64,000 nt of DNA from assembly GCF_030553305.1 (NCBI RefSeq), contig NZ_JARRAH010000004.1:62001-126000 (forward strand), in the 5' to 3' direction. The position numbers were made by a program, and so were the translations under genes. The stretch's first letter is position 1; the number at the start of each line of letters is the position of its first letter. The notes under the pieces were generated by a model, which did not search any database, was not told where the DNA came from, and was given only the letters and a program-made list of their open reading frames with translations. Source of the DNA: Halomarina ordinaria (GTDB taxonomy: Archaea; Halobacteriota; Halobacteria; Halobacteriales; Haloarculaceae). Shown here in pieces: positions 34,449-42,527 of the stretch.

Positions 34449-36368
34449 TTACCTCGAGTTGGTTGCTTTCGTTGGTTCGAGACGCGTCGTCGGTGGCGCC
34501 ACACTCGGATCGTCGGTAATGACGGCACGGACACCGTCGACCACCTCAGCAGGTTCGAAGGGATTGCCGTCGTACTTGAGCAGACTATACAGCCGATCAC
34601 CGTACGCTCCCAGTTCGCGCTGTACTAAGCCCCGGAATTGCCCGCCGGAGTTCATTTCGACCACGACAGCTTCCTCGACACTCTCGAGGAAGTCAGCGAC
34701 GTCAGATTCCGGGAACGGCATCATTTCGCTTACCCCTAGTGCCGAAACGGAGTAATCAGTCTCGTTGAGTCGATCGACCGCTTCGAAGACAGTACTCTGT
34801 TGACTTCCCCACACCAGGATTCCGTAGCGGGCATCTTCTGTCCCGTATCGGGTCTGGTGAGTCCCCGTTTCGTCGAGTGTCTCGCGAATTGCCTCCTGCT
34901 TTGCCCTCCGTCGGTCGACCTGTCGACGGCGATTTTCGGGATCTTCGCTGATGTGGCCCGCAGGGTTGTGCTCGTTTCCGGTCGTCAGGAATCGGCCACC
35001 TTTCTGGCCGGGAAGTGTTCGCGGTACGACGCCATCGTCAGCGTCGTACTGGAAGCGGAGATACGATCCGGACGCGTGGTGTGCGGCGTCTTCGATTTCT
35101 TCCTCCGTGAGAACTGTGCCTGGATCCGGGTCAGGAGCTGATTCCGTGAAGACGCTGTCCGGGACTGTCCGATACTCCCCCGAGAGCTTCTGGTCGATGA
35201 CGACGATCGCAGGGAGCTGGTACTCGTAGGCCAGTTCAAACGCTCGACGCGTCTGTTCGTAACACTCCTCGATTGTTCCCGGTGCGAAGACGATTCGGTT
35301 GGAATCGCCCTGGCTGGAGTACAGAACGTGGTCGAGGTCGCCCTGTTCTGGCTTGGTCGGCATTCCGGTCGATGGGCCGCCCCGCATGGCCTCGACGAAG
35401 ACGACCGGTGTCTCAGTCATTTCGGCCGTTCCGAGTAACTCGGACATGAGTGCGAACCCACCCCCTGAGGAGCCGGACATCGCCTTTACACCTGCGTGGG
35501 ACGCACCGATCGCCATCCCGGCAGCGGCAATCTCGTCTTCGACCTGTTCGGAAACACCACCGTACTCGGGGAGATGCTGGGACAGAATCGTGAACACTTC
35601 CGTCCACGGCGTCATGGGATAGCCAGAGATGAATCGGCAGCCGGCATCGAGCGCACCGTACGCGACGCCGTGCGATCCGGAGAGGAGGACCGGAACCTCC
35701 TCGTGCGTTCCCTCCGGAAGGACGACGTCGTGGTCGATTTCGTGTTCATCCCGCACTTGATCGTACGCTGCTTGAAGGATCGTCAGATTCGCCTCGAGTG
35801 CATCGCCGCCCATCGAATCTGACATCAACGCTTCGATGGGATCGAGATCCAGCGATATGAGCGCCGCCGTTGCACCGACGCCCGCCGTGTTGCGCATCAC
35901 CTCACGACCGTGTTCTGTCGCGATGTCCCGAAGGTCGAGCGGATAGACGTGCCAATCGTGTTCTGCAGCGAGAGCTTCGAGTGACGTCTCAAGCACGCTA
36001 TCGACGTCGTCGATGTCGATCAGCCCTTCGTCGTAGACGATGATGCCCCCATCACGGAGGTCATCGAGGTTTTCTACGAGGGGCTTGACTTCCTCGTTTC
36101 CGTAGTAGGCCTCCTCGTCCGGGCTCCGTGCAAACGAGTCGCCCAGCGCCAGGAGAAAGTTGTATCCGTCTCCTCTGGATCGTACTGGCGTCGCCTTCGA
36201 TCGAATCTCAGCGTACGTGTGGCCACCACGTATCCGTGATGGATAGTGACGATGGGTGAATACGTGGAGGCCCGACCGCATCAGTACTTTCGCGAAGTTC
36301 TGACTCGTCGAGTCGATGCCGTCGCCGGACCCTCCTGCGAGTCGCCAAATGAGTTCGTTTTCTGTCAT
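34449..36368 (-). CDS. korA: 2-oxoacid:ferredoxin oxidoreductase alpha subunit (gamma-alpha fusion)
   Basis: About 639 residues. The N-terminal gamma domain (1-185: W-R-L-A-G-G-S-G-D-G-I-D, H-Y-P-S-R-I-R-G-G-H) is fused to the pyrimidine-binding alpha domain (about 205-600: G-C-R-F-I-S-G-Y-P-M-T-P-W-T-E, G-P-S-T-G-M-P-T-K-P-E-Q-G-D-L). The Y-P-M-T-P motif is the KorA/PorA signature. The ATG at 36368 gives the usual family N-terminus. An in-frame ATG at 36401 with a TATA-like AGTATATTC about 31 bases before it is the alternative, with an 11-residue extension. Confidence 0.92.
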   Translation of the reverse strand: MTENELIWRLAGGSGDGIDSTSQNFAKVLMRSGLHVFTHRHYPSRIRGGHTYAEIRSKATPVRSRGDGYNFLLALGDSFARSPDEEAYYGNEEVKPLVENLDDLRDGGIIVYDEGLIDIDDVDSVLETSLEALAAEHDWHVYPLDLRDIATEHGREVMRNTAGVGATAALISLDLDPIEALMSDSMGGDALEANLTILQAAYDQVRDEHEIDHDVVLPEGTHEEVPVLLSGSHGVAYGALDAGCRFISGYPMTPWTEVFTILSQHLPEYGGVSEQVEDEIAAAGMAIGASHAGVKAMSGSSGGGFALMSELLGTAEMTETPVVFVEAMRGGPSTGMPTKPEQGDLDHVLYSSQGDSNRIVFAPGTIEECYEQTRRAFELAYEYQLPAIVVIDQKLSGEYRTVPDSVFTESAPDPDPGTVLTEEEIEDAAHHASGSYLRFQYDADDGVVPRTLPGQKGGRFLTTGNEHNPAGHISEDPENRRRQVDRRRAKQEAIRETLDETGTHQTRYGTEDARYGILVWGSQQSTVFEAVDRLNETDYSVSALGVSEMMPFPESDVADFLESVEEAVVVEMNSGGQFRGLVQRELGAYGDRLYSLLKYDGNPFEPAEVVDGVRAVITDDPSVAPPTTRLEPTKATNSR

Positions 36369-36455
36369 GGTGTCTGGTGTCTCATCGTATTCGGGATACA
36401 TGGCGGGGTTGTAAGTAGTATCACGGGAATATACTCGTCTCGCTTATGCGAGACA

Positions 36456-36746
36456 TCAGAACGAATAGGTCCGGTCTCGGTGGTCGAAATCCCAGACCCC
36501 GCCCCGGTCATCGTAGAACTTGCGTCCGACGAACGACTCGTCTAGATTCCCGAGGATGGTCTGATACACGTCGTCAACTGACTCGTAGCTTCGTTCGTTG
36601 GTGGTCTTCAGCACGGTCCCAACCGTTGTGGGTTCTCCAGTAGGAGGCCTCAGTTCCGCCTCACCGAGTTCGTCGATGAGAGCATCGTGCGTAATGGGAA
36701 AATCGACCTCTCGCTCACACAGACGCTGAATTTCAATCGGTCCCAT
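36456..36746 (-). CDS. DUF5789-family small protein, second copy
   Basis: 96 residues, paralogue of 23996-24304. It shares V-D-F-P-I-x-H-D-A-L-I near the start and N-L-D-E-S-F-V-G-R-K-F-Y-D-D-R-G near the end. The last residues form an aromatic D-R-T-Y-S-F tail. TATA-like CTTATCGG centred 27 bases before the ATG at 36746 means leaderless transcription and rejects the longer frame to 36794. Function unknown; the presence of two copies flanking the small-gene region is notable. Confidence 0.75.
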   Translation of the reverse strand: MGPIEIQRLCEREVDFPITHDALIDELGEAELRPPTGEPTTVGTVLKTTNERSYESVDDVYQTILGNLDESFVGRKFYDDRGGVWDFDHRDRTYSF

Positions 36747-36924
36747 ATGCAATCCTCGTCCGCCACTCCGATAAGGATTGGGCACTGTTGACAAGATTCG
36801 TGTGAGATATTATCACGATCTGAACCCGCACTACCTACGTTCTCGACGATCGGGTAGGTACCCCGTCGATTTGAGTCCGGACAAGCGACCAATTCCGCCT
36901 GTTCCCAGCTACCGGTAACGCCGT

Positions 36925-38046
36925 TCAGAATGGGGTTCCCTCTTCTGCGGGATCCGACGACGCCTCCTGATCTTTGGGTTCGACCTTGCCGACGAGCACC
37001 CGGAACTCCCCGGGTTCCTTCTGACGGTACTGCCAGTGGAATTCTGGCCCTTCCTCAGAGGTGAACTGGTGGTAGAGCGGCTTTGGATCGTGGTCGTTGA
37101 CGAGGACGAACGCTTCGCCTCGTTCGAGGTCGTCGTACGCTTGGAAGATCAGCTCGTGGCGACGGGCTGGCGGATACTCCCTGACGTCGAGTTCCTGACT
37201 GACTTCGACGGGGAGGTCCTCGTCAGCTCCGGACGATGCTTCCTGGTCTCCATCGAGCCCCTCGCTGGCGTGGTGTACGTGATGGGCATCCTCGCCGGCA
37301 CAGGAGCTCGCCTCGGCGTCTTCATCGTCGACGTCCGCGCGCTTCGTGATTCGGACGGCGACGCGCCCCGGTTCCTGCTCAACGATTCGCCACTCGAAGG
37401 CGTCGCCATATCGCTGCTGGAACTCCTGTTTCAGCGGCCGGGGTTCGTGCGGAGCAACGATCTCCATCGCTTCGCCTTCGGGGATCATCCCGTATCGGTG
37501 GTGAATCGACGGGTGTCGCTCGGATTTGGGGATCTGACGAACGTCGTACCGGGTGATGATGTCGTCGTCCGGCGCAGTCGACTCCTCGGTCTTCTCGATG
37601 GCGACGCGCCACTCACGTCCCCCTTCGTCCAGATATTCCCACTCGAAGGTGTCACCGCGCGTCGATTGGAGCTCGTGGTACAGTGGCTTCGGGTCGTGGT
37701 CGTTGACGAGCACGAACCCTTCCTCGGGGACGAGTTCGTCGAAGCCTTCGAGCAACACCTCGTGGCGTCGCTGTGGCGGCATGACGCGGACGTCGAAGTC
37801 CGGGAACGCGTCGGCGGCGAGGTCACCCTCCACCACGATTGCCACCCGAACCTCGTCTGCTTCCCTTATCACGTCCCACGAGAGCTGGACGTTACGTTCG
37901 ATTTGATACCGCAGCAACGTGAAGCCGGGCACCTGATCTGCGATCAGATGAAACGTATCCCCCGCTTCGCCATCGTCGAACTGCTCGTAAAGGCGATCTC
38001 GAATAGCGTCACGAGACGCACCGGTCAGGTCAATCTCCGTACCCAT
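36925..38046 (-). CDS. Multidomain DUF2249 protein (four repeats)
   Basis: 373 residues. A diverged DUF2249-like repeat comes first (about 1-78, G-D-T-F-H-L-I-A-D-Q-V-P). Then follow a repeat with P-P-Q-R-R-H-E-V-L and V-N-D-H-D-P-K-P-L-Y, a third with I-H-H-R-Y and A-P-H-E-P-R-P-L, and a fourth with P-A-R-R-H-E-L-I and V-N-D-H-D-P-K-P-L-Y again. An acidic Ser/Asp/His linker separates repeats three and four. The palindrome at 38085-38096 is centred 44.5 bases before the ATG at 38046, fixing this start against 38103. One polypeptide with four copies of a domain usually found singly suggests a scaffold or multi-site carrier. Function unknown. Confidence 0.82.
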   Translation of the reverse strand: MGTEIDLTGASRDAIRDRLYEQFDDGEAGDTFHLIADQVPGFTLLRYQIERNVQLSWDVIREADEVRVAIVVEGDLAADAFPDFDVRVMPPQRRHEVLLEGFDELVPEEGFVLVNDHDPKPLYHELQSTRGDTFEWEYLDEGGREWRVAIEKTEESTAPDDDIITRYDVRQIPKSERHPSIHHRYGMIPEGEAMEIVAPHEPRPLKQEFQQRYGDAFEWRIVEQEPGRVAVRITKRADVDDEDAEASSCAGEDAHHVHHASEGLDGDQEASSGADEDLPVEVSQELDVREYPPARRHELIFQAYDDLERGEAFVLVNDHDPKPLYHQFTSEEGPEFHWQYRQKEPGEFRVLVGKVEPKDQEASSDPAEEGTPF

Positions 38047-38084
38047 ACTATCGACTTTAGGGCCAGGGTGGATAGGCACTGGGG

Positions 38085-38096
38085 CGAACACTTCCA
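38085..38096 (-). promoter_or_regulatory. Regulon palindrome for the four-repeat DUF2249 gene
   Basis: CGAA-CACT-TCCA. The site is centred 44.5 bases from the ATG at 38046 and has 6 of 8 half-site matches to CGAA-N4-TTCG. Confidence 0.5.
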
Positions 38097-38161
38097 CTGA
38101 CACTTCGCAGCGGCCACCATACAGTTCGTTCTCCGGCTCAGGTCAGCAGCCCGACGGCTCG

Positions 38162-39172
38162 TCACGGTGGCTCTTTATTGTTTGATCTGGCGTGTCCTCG
38201 ATGGGTCCTCTCGTGAAACACGTGGAGATCGAGCGGCGACCCTGTCCGATCGGTGGGACCGGCCTGTGCGGCCACCTTACCCTCTCTTTCGTTGTACGGT
38301 GAGTCTAAATCCGTAGTCTCGATCCGTGGTGTGACGCCTGGCCAATCGTCCGGAACGACCCCCACGAGTTCAATTCGATCCATCCCTGCCACGTGGTGAG
38401 CGGATTCGAGGTGGTCATTGGCGAGCACCCAACCGCCCGCTCGCAAGTTCCGCTCTACGATTGCCTCCTCGACGAGTCCTGCATTTCGAAGGATGATCAC
38501 GTCGGCGCCGCCAGCCACGGAATAATCTGTAGCATCGCCCCAACGGGCCGCATACCCCGCTGCTGCCAGGTCGTCCATCGCCGCCACGTCGGCGTCGACG
38601 TACGTAACCCCGGCCTCGGGAAACGCGACCGATGGGCTCACATCGTGACCCGACCCAGGGTGGTACACGACATCGGCGTCGATACCGAACCGGTTGGCGA
38701 CGGCTCGGTACTGGGCGGTTCTGTCTGCAAAGGTGACTGGCGACGAACCGGCGTTCATCGACAGCCGGCGGGCGGGACACAGCTCGGCTGGCAGCAGGTA
38801 GTCGCGTTCACCCGTCTCAGGGTGGGTTCCATACCCGGCTGCATGAACCGCCAGTGTCGCCTTCCGCACCGGTTCGGTTGCGTCGACGACTTCGGACCAG
38901 TCAGAATGCCTCCGATCTCGGGCTCGCTGAACGTACCTCGCCACCGCGTCGCTGGCTACGTGGTAGCGATCAAGGACGTCGTTTGCGATCTCGGCGCCTG
39001 ACTCCTGAGTTACTTCTTGCATCGTCGTGTCCCGTTCTGCCGGTGTAGCGTGGTCGTCGTTCGAGAGTGTCTCGCTTGCGCCCCGCCAACCATTGAGAAA
39101 CGACTCATAGTCTGCGAGTGCGTTCCGCAACCGCTCGGCAGCGGACAGAAGGTCACTGACGGTGGTCGTCAT
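38162..39172 (-). CDS. SAM-dependent methyltransferase-like protein
   Basis: 336 residues. A helical N-terminal half (1-125) precedes a Rossmann-like half with V-V-Y-H-P-G-S-G-H-D-V-S near 175 (SAM-binding motif I variant), a following acidic strand end T-Y-V-D-A-D, then D-V-I-I-L-R-N-A-G near 230 and G-G-W-V-L-A-N-D-H-L. This order fits a class I methyltransferase, although the G-x-G is G-S-G-H. It starts 15 bases after the CGCGG gene and on the same strand, so the two are co-transcribed; the CGCGG peptide is a conceivable substrate. No radical-SAM cysteines are present. Confidence 0.6.
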   Translation of the reverse strand: MTTTVSDLLSAAERLRNALADYESFLNGWRGASETLSNDDHATPAERDTTMQEVTQESGAEIANDVLDRYHVASDAVARYVQRARDRRHSDWSEVVDATEPVRKATLAVHAAGYGTHPETGERDYLLPAELCPARRLSMNAGSSPVTFADRTAQYRAVANRFGIDADVVYHPGSGHDVSPSVAFPEAGVTYVDADVAAMDDLAAAGYAARWGDATDYSVAGGADVIILRNAGLVEEAIVERNLRAGGWVLANDHLESAHHVAGMDRIELVGVVPDDWPGVTPRIETTDLDSPYNEREGKVAAQAGPTDRTGSPLDLHVFHERTHRGHARSNNKEPP

Positions 39173-39187
39173 CTTTCGGGTGTCAAG

Positions 39188-39523
39188 TCACGGCTGTTCG
39201 TTCGCACACTCATACTCGACGCGGACGATGTGACCACCGCAGTTGCACTGACAGACGTACTCCCATCGGACAGCGTCGCCGAACGTTCCCCCGAGTGGTT
39301 CGTAGAGATACTCTTTTGGGTGTCCGTGTGCCTCGTGAGTGACGAGCTGGACGAGAGATCCCTCGACGGTATTCTCGACCGCTGTGATTGCCTCCTCGAC
39401 CAGTAGCTCTCGGTCTGCCGCGTGTTCGGGTCGCTCGAGGTCTGCTGCCCACGCGCTCCCGTGGACGTGATCGGTGACCGGTTCGGTCCCGTGGTTCTCG
39501 TGATCGCTGCGGGTGTCGGCCAT
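39188..39523 (-). CDS. CGCGG-family protein, copy 2
   Basis: 111 residues. Same plan as copy 1: an N-terminus with H-E-N-H-G, W-A-A-D-L-E-R-P, L-V-T-H-E-A-H-G-H-P, then C-Q-C-N-C-G-G-H-I-V-R-V and an extra Cys in the tail (E-Y-E-C), so it has the most cysteines of the four. TATA-like TTTATGG is centred about 28 bases from the ATG at 39523. The regulon site at 39577-39588 is shared with the divergent monooxygenase gene (59.5 bases on this side). First gene of an operon with the methyltransferase-like gene. Confidence 0.75.
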   Translation of the reverse strand: MADTRSDHENHGTEPVTDHVHGSAWAADLERPEHAADRELLVEEAITAVENTVEGSLVQLVTHEAHGHPKEYLYEPLGGTFGDAVRWEYVCQCNCGGHIVRVEYECANEQP

Positions 39524-39576
39524 TGTCGAAACTACCACGGCTATAACCATAAACTCACGAACGAACGTCCTCGGCG

Positions 39577-39588
39577 CGAACATATCCG
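39577..39588. promoter_or_regulatory. Regulon palindrome between divergent genes
   Basis: CGAA-CATA-TCCG (7 of 8). It is centred 48.5 bases from the plus-strand ATG at 39631 and 59.5 bases from the minus-strand ATG at 39523, so it could serve both promoters. Confidence 0.6.
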
Positions 39589-39630
39589 AACGAGAATTTA
39601 GGAGACGACGGTACTAACGATCTCACAGGA

Positions 39631-39960
39631 ATGATAGTCGTTTCTAACCGGGTTACCGTTCCGGACGAGCGGGTAGAGACGTTTGAAGAGCGCCTCCGAA
39701 CGAGTCACGGAATCGAAGACAGGCCGGGGTTCCGCGGGATGACCGTCCTCGCACCCGTCGACGCGGAGGGCCACATCACCATGACGTTCTGGGAAACGAG
39801 AGAAGACTACGAAGCGTGGCGAGAAAGTACCGCCTTCGAGTCAGCACACCAGGAGGCATCCGCGGAACGGGCCTTCAAGAACAAGAATAAGGTGGAGATT
39901 CACGAGGTCGCTGTCGATCGATCGACGACAGAATCACCAGTACACGTCAGTGGGGAGTGA
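39631..39960 (+). CDS. Antibiotic-biosynthesis-monooxygenase (ABM)/heme-degrading-like protein
   Basis: 109 residues with the dimeric ABM ferredoxin-like fold: V-V-S-N-R-V-T-V at the start, F-E-E-R-L-R, G-F-R-G-M-T-V-L and T-F-W-E-T-R-E-D-Y-E-A-W. A typical heme-degrading relative (HmoA/IsdG type) has Asn, Trp and His at the active site; N and W are present here, but I cannot place the His with certainty. The role could be heme breakdown or oxygenation of a small molecule. TATA-like AATTTA near 39597 and the regulon site at 39577-39588 precede it. Confidence 0.78.
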   Translation: MIVVSNRVTVPDERVETFEERLRTSHGIEDRPGFRGMTVLAPVDAEGHITMTFWETREDYEAWRESTAFESAHQEASAERAFKNKNKVEIHEVAVDRSTTESPVHVSGE

Positions 39961-40095
39961 GAGTTCCGTGTCCCCAATTGTGGAGCGCGGACCCAAACGG
40001 CCGTTAGTCGATACGGTTCTCCAGTGTGGATTCGCCCTCCAACCGATGATCGATACAACACCGCGTCGGATCGACTTGACAACATCATCCGACCT

Positions 40096-40263
40096 ATGGA
40101 CGTGATGAGACGAGGGTGGACGTTCGGTGTCGGGTTCGCAATCATAGGAGCACTCGCCGTCGTCGCCGTCCGAGGGATCGATTCTGTCCTGCTCGGTGCG
40201 GTCGTGGGCTTTTTTGTTGGTAAGACGGTTCAAAGTCTCCTCCTGACGGTCGGCGGCCTGTAG
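40096..40263 (+). CDS. Small two-helix membrane protein
   Basis: 55 residues from the ATG at 40096. After a short basic start (M-D-V-M-R-R-G-W) there are two hydrophobic helices (about 9-25 and 31-51) with Gly-rich faces. No Cys or charged residues lie inside the helices. No regulon site is at the expected distance. I do not recognise the family. It lies between the ABM gene and another small unknown gene. Confidence 0.5.
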   Translation: MDVMRRGWTFGVGFAIIGALAVVAVRGIDSVLLGAVVGFFVGKTVQSLLLTVGGL

Positions 40264-40377
40264 ATCCAATGACACGTATCTATGGGTCGCGGCTATGGAA
40301 TAGAGTCGTTATTGGCTCCGACATGGTCCAGGGCAGCAGTGATTTGGGAACGATCGATCATTGCTAGGTTGAGTGAA

Positions 40378-40620
40378 ATGGAAGATACAGAAGACGTGGA
40401 GCGGTATTTGTATCTGATTCGAACGAGGCCGGGTCGGGACGAGTACGTCGTTGCCACGATTCGGAAGTACTACGGGGAGTTGCTAATCGACGTGGAGACT
40501 GACCCAAACGGAGGTGAGAACTGTCTCATCATCATGGCTGTTACTGAAATCCCAATCGAGGCAATCGAACGCATTGGGGAGGTCGAGACAGTTAACCGGT
40601 TTTCTGCCGGAGCCCAGTAA
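40378..40620 (+). CDS. Small acidic hypothetical protein
   Basis: 80 residues. A beta-alpha-beta pattern is visible: Y-L-Y-L-I-R-T-R-P-G-R-D-E-Y-V-V-A-T-I-R at the start, L-L-I-D-V-E in the middle, C-L-I-I-M-A-V at about residue 50, and a helical end. One Cys. The ATG at 40378 fits the onset of the folded part better than the longer frame from 40282. Possibly a ferredoxin-like-fold domain (ACT-like), but that is a guess from secondary-structure pattern. Confidence 0.5.
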   Translation: MEDTEDVERYLYLIRTRPGRDEYVVATIRKYYGELLIDVETDPNGGENCLIIMAVTEIPIEAIERIGEVETVNRFSAGAQ

Positions 40621-40720
40621 CCGCCCGATCTATCTGAACGTGCGACAGGCCATACACTCGTACTGGGCGAGAATGCTCTCCGATAAATTGGGTGGATATC
40701 CTCGACGGTCAATGATACTC

Positions 40721-40732
40721 GGAACAAATTCG
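40721..40732 (+). promoter_or_regulatory. Regulon palindrome for the HMA-domain gene
   Basis: GGAA-CAAA-TTCG (7 of 8), centred 48.5 bases before the ATG at 40775. Confidence 0.5.
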
Positions 40733-40774
40733 CGTGAATCGTTACCAGGGTTCGACATCAACTGTCAAGACGAT

Positions 40775-40990
40775 ATGGACTCGATTGCTACCGTACCGGT
40801 CACCGATACTGTCTTCGAGTGCGACAACTGCGAGAACACGATCGTCACCGTCCTGGAAGGAACCGCTGGGGTCGATGGAGTGTCCATTGAGACGGATGAT
40901 CGAGTCTTGTCGATCGCGTACGATCCCGAGACTACTACCGACGAAGAGTTACACGACCTCGTCGAGACGTGGGGATATGCACCCGAGTGA
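40775..40990 (+). CDS. Heavy-metal-associated (HMA) domain protein, CopZ/MerP-like
   Basis: 71 residues, a single HMA fold: V-F-E-C-D-N-C-E-N-T-I-V-T-V-L at residues 12-26 contains the metal-binding C-x2-C, followed by V-D-G-V-S-I-E-T and V-L-S-I-A-Y-D-P. Copper chaperones of this type hand Cu(I) to P-type ATPases such as that at 20529-22739. The usual G-M-x-C-x-x-C lead is F-E-C-D-N-C, so the metal may differ (Zn possible). A regulon site precedes it. Confidence 0.8.
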   Translation: MDSIATVPVTDTVFECDNCENTIVTVLEGTAGVDGVSIETDDRVLSIAYDPETTTDEELHDLVETWGYAPE

Positions 40991-41003
40991 TTTCGGCCCT
41001 CCT

Positions 41004-41390
41004 CTAATCGGACCCTGAGATCCTACGCACGACGGTAATGACGTAGCCGCCACAAGTACACCGGCGATGTCGGGTCACAGCGATGTCGGGGACTGTTGAT
41101 CGCAGAGGATCGAGAAGGTAGTCCGTGGGATCGCCGTGACACTCGTGGGTCACGAGGTCAACGGGAACGCCGAGGCGAGTCTCTTCGATGGCGTCGATAG
41201 CCTCCGCGACGACAAGACGGCTGTCGTTCGCGTGTCGATCCGACTCAAGATCGGCAGCCCACGGTTGGTCGTGCTCACGGATGGTAACTGGTTCGCGCCC
41301 GTCAGCTGGATCTACCGACATCAGTATGACCCCACTTTCGGGAGGGATCGAATCGCGATCAACTCGGCTGGAATCGCTCGAAACTTCCAC
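41004..41390 (-). CDS. CGCGG-family protein, copy 3 (C-T-C-G-G variant)
   Basis: 128 residues from the GTG at 41390, or 105 from the ATG at 41321. Promoter geometry supports the GTG (the palindrome at 41430-41441 is centred 45.5 bases before it and TATA-like AACTATC 31 bases before it). Alignment with the paralogues supports the ATG. The core is H-D-Q-P-W-A-A-D-L, L-V-T-H-E-C-H-G-D-P and C-T-C-G-G-Y-V-I-T-V. It has an additional Cys inside the H-x-x-H-G block (H-E-C-H-G), and the final His after G-G is Tyr. It is the most divergent copy. Same strand as the DsrE gene upstream. Confidence 0.68.
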   Translation of the reverse strand: MEVSSDSSRVDRDSIPPESGVILMSVDPADGREPVTIREHDQPWAADLESDRHANDSRLVVAEAIDAIEETRLGVPVDLVTHECHGDPTDYLLDPLRSTVPDIAVTRHRRCTCGGYVITVVRRISGSD

Positions 41391-41429
41391 ATAGTCGTCG
41401 ATATCACCGAAACCTTGTGATAGTTGGTT

Positions 41430-41441
41430 CGAACATATACG
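41430..41441 (-). promoter_or_regulatory. Regulon palindrome for CGCGG copy 3
   Basis: CGAA-CATA-TACG (7 of 8), centred 45.5 bases before the GTG at 41390. Confidence 0.5.
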
Positions 41442-41593
41442 CGGGTCTCACGAATTTCATCGCTCGAGGGATCCTCAATCACCACGTTCCGTTCCTTGAT
41501 GAACGGCGGCAAACCCGGAACTACAGACTCGTTTCGCCGCGAGTCGGGACGTTCGATCATCGGCACATCGGTCGATAACCAGACCGTCGTCGC

Positions 41594-41944
41594 TCAAACG
41601 ATGTGAAGTTCGTACCCGTCGTCGACGAGCCCCGCAACGTCCGGGGCGTGCTCGGTCCCTTGGATTTCAAAGCCCTCGGCCTCGACGGCGTCAGTGACCC
41701 CTTTGAACGTCGCACAGTGATCGCAGACGCCAGCAATCAGTCCCAGATCCTTGGCGTCCTCGTAGGCCCGAACCGCCGGATCCGGGTGGTCCTCGATCCC
41801 ATCAAACCAGTAGGTCGCCGCGCCGTCGAAGTACACGGCAACCTGGTGGCCCGCCTCGTCGAGCTGACGTGCGTAGGTAAGTGGATTGGCGAATTTCCCC
41901 GGCGTCTCCGGTGAGGACAGGAGCAGGAAGGCGTGTTTTGCCAT
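41594..41944 (-). CDS. DsrE/DsrF-like sulfur-relay protein
   Basis: 116 residues from the ATG at 41944. The DsrE-type fold is visible: A-F-L-L-L-S-S-P-E-T, a helix L-T-Y-A-R-Q-L, then V-A-V-Y-F-D-G-A-A-T, and a late V-C-D-H-C-A-T-F-K-G-V holding Cys residues that could carry persulfide. DsrE/TusD proteins move sulfane sulfur to TusA-type carriers, and a TusA-like gene lies 1.2 kb away in the same regulon. It is preceded by the palindrome at 41987-41998 and a weak TATA-like GAATTGG 27 bases upstream. Confidence 0.8.
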   Translation of the reverse strand: MAKHAFLLLSSPETPGKFANPLTYARQLDEAGHQVAVYFDGAATYWFDGIEDHPDPAVRAYEDAKDLGLIAGVCDHCATFKGVTDAVEAEGFEIQGTEHAPDVAGLVDDGYELHIV

Positions 41945-41986
41945 AGACGCATCGACGTTGGATGGCCAATTCCGTGGGTATGGAGG

Positions 41987-41998
41987 CGAACATATCCA
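41987..41998 (-). promoter_or_regulatory. Regulon palindrome for the DsrE-like gene
   Basis: CGAA-CATA-TCCA (6 of 8), centred 48.5 bases before the ATG at 41944. Confidence 0.55.
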
Positions 41999-42144
41999 GT
42001 CGATCACTACCTCCACGAGTCGCCGGTCGGAAACATTCGGACCAAAGCTCTTCGCCCGTACACGCCAACCACCAGTCGTATGCGCGATACAGTCTCATCT
42101 CGCTCGACGGAGAGACGAACAGAGAGGCCGGCAAGGTGGTCGCT

Positions 42145-42525
42145 GTGACCGAGACGAACTTCGACACCGAACGGGCCTACGACGACCGTAAGTTCAACGC
42201 CGTGGAGGTCTTCAAAAGCGACCGAATGAAGGTTGTCTGTGGATACTTCGAGCCCGGTCAGTTCATCCCCGTACACGCTCCATCGAGCGACGTCGCGATA
42301 CACGTTCACTCGGGGACCGGACGCGTCCGCGACGGCGACGACGAACACGCCATCGAACCTGGCGACGTGGTCGTCGTCGAAGCCGACACCGACCGCGGGA
42401 TCAAGGCTGACAAGGATAGTCGGCTCGAAGCATTCCTGGTTACTGCCCCGCCGCCGACGGACGCCGAACACGACCCCGTTCGCGAGGGGATCAAACAAGG
42501 AGAATTCGACCCAAGGAGTGCGTGA
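42145..42525 (+). CDS. Cupin-domain protein
   Basis: 126 residues from the GTG at 42145, which follows AAGGTGGTC, a Shine-Dalgarno-like run. Cupin motif 1 is F-I-P-V-H-A-P-S-S-D-V-A-I-H-V-H and motif 2 is G-D-V-V-V-V-E-A-D-T-D-R-G-I. It differs from the mini-cupin copies by being longer with a distinct tail (P-P-P-T-D-A-E-H-D-P). It overlaps the next gene closely (stop 42525, next ATG 42528), so they form one operon of two cupins. Substrate unknown. Confidence 0.75.
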   Translation: MTETNFDTERAYDDRKFNAVEVFKSDRMKVVCGYFEPGQFIPVHAPSSDVAIHVHSGTGRVRDGDDEHAIEPGDVVVVEADTDRGIKADKDSRLEAFLVTAPPPTDAEHDPVREGIKQGEFDPRSA

Positions 42526-42527
42526 CA

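Noticed and set aside
36426..36437. GGAA-TATA-CTCG, a site resembling the regulon palindrome near korA
   Set aside because: It is 30.5 bases from the ATG at 36401 and 63.5 from 36368, which is TATA spacing, not regulon spacing. Counted as a TATA candidate.
37036..38100. 354-aa open frame on the plus strand
   Set aside because: It lies fully opposite the four-repeat DUF2249 gene. The minus frame has conserved motifs and a promoter site; this is a high-GC shadow.
41321..41566. 81-aa minus-strand open frame
   Set aside because: It runs through the regulon palindrome at 41430-41441 and overlaps the start of CGCGG copy 3. No TATA at the right distance and no recognisable family.
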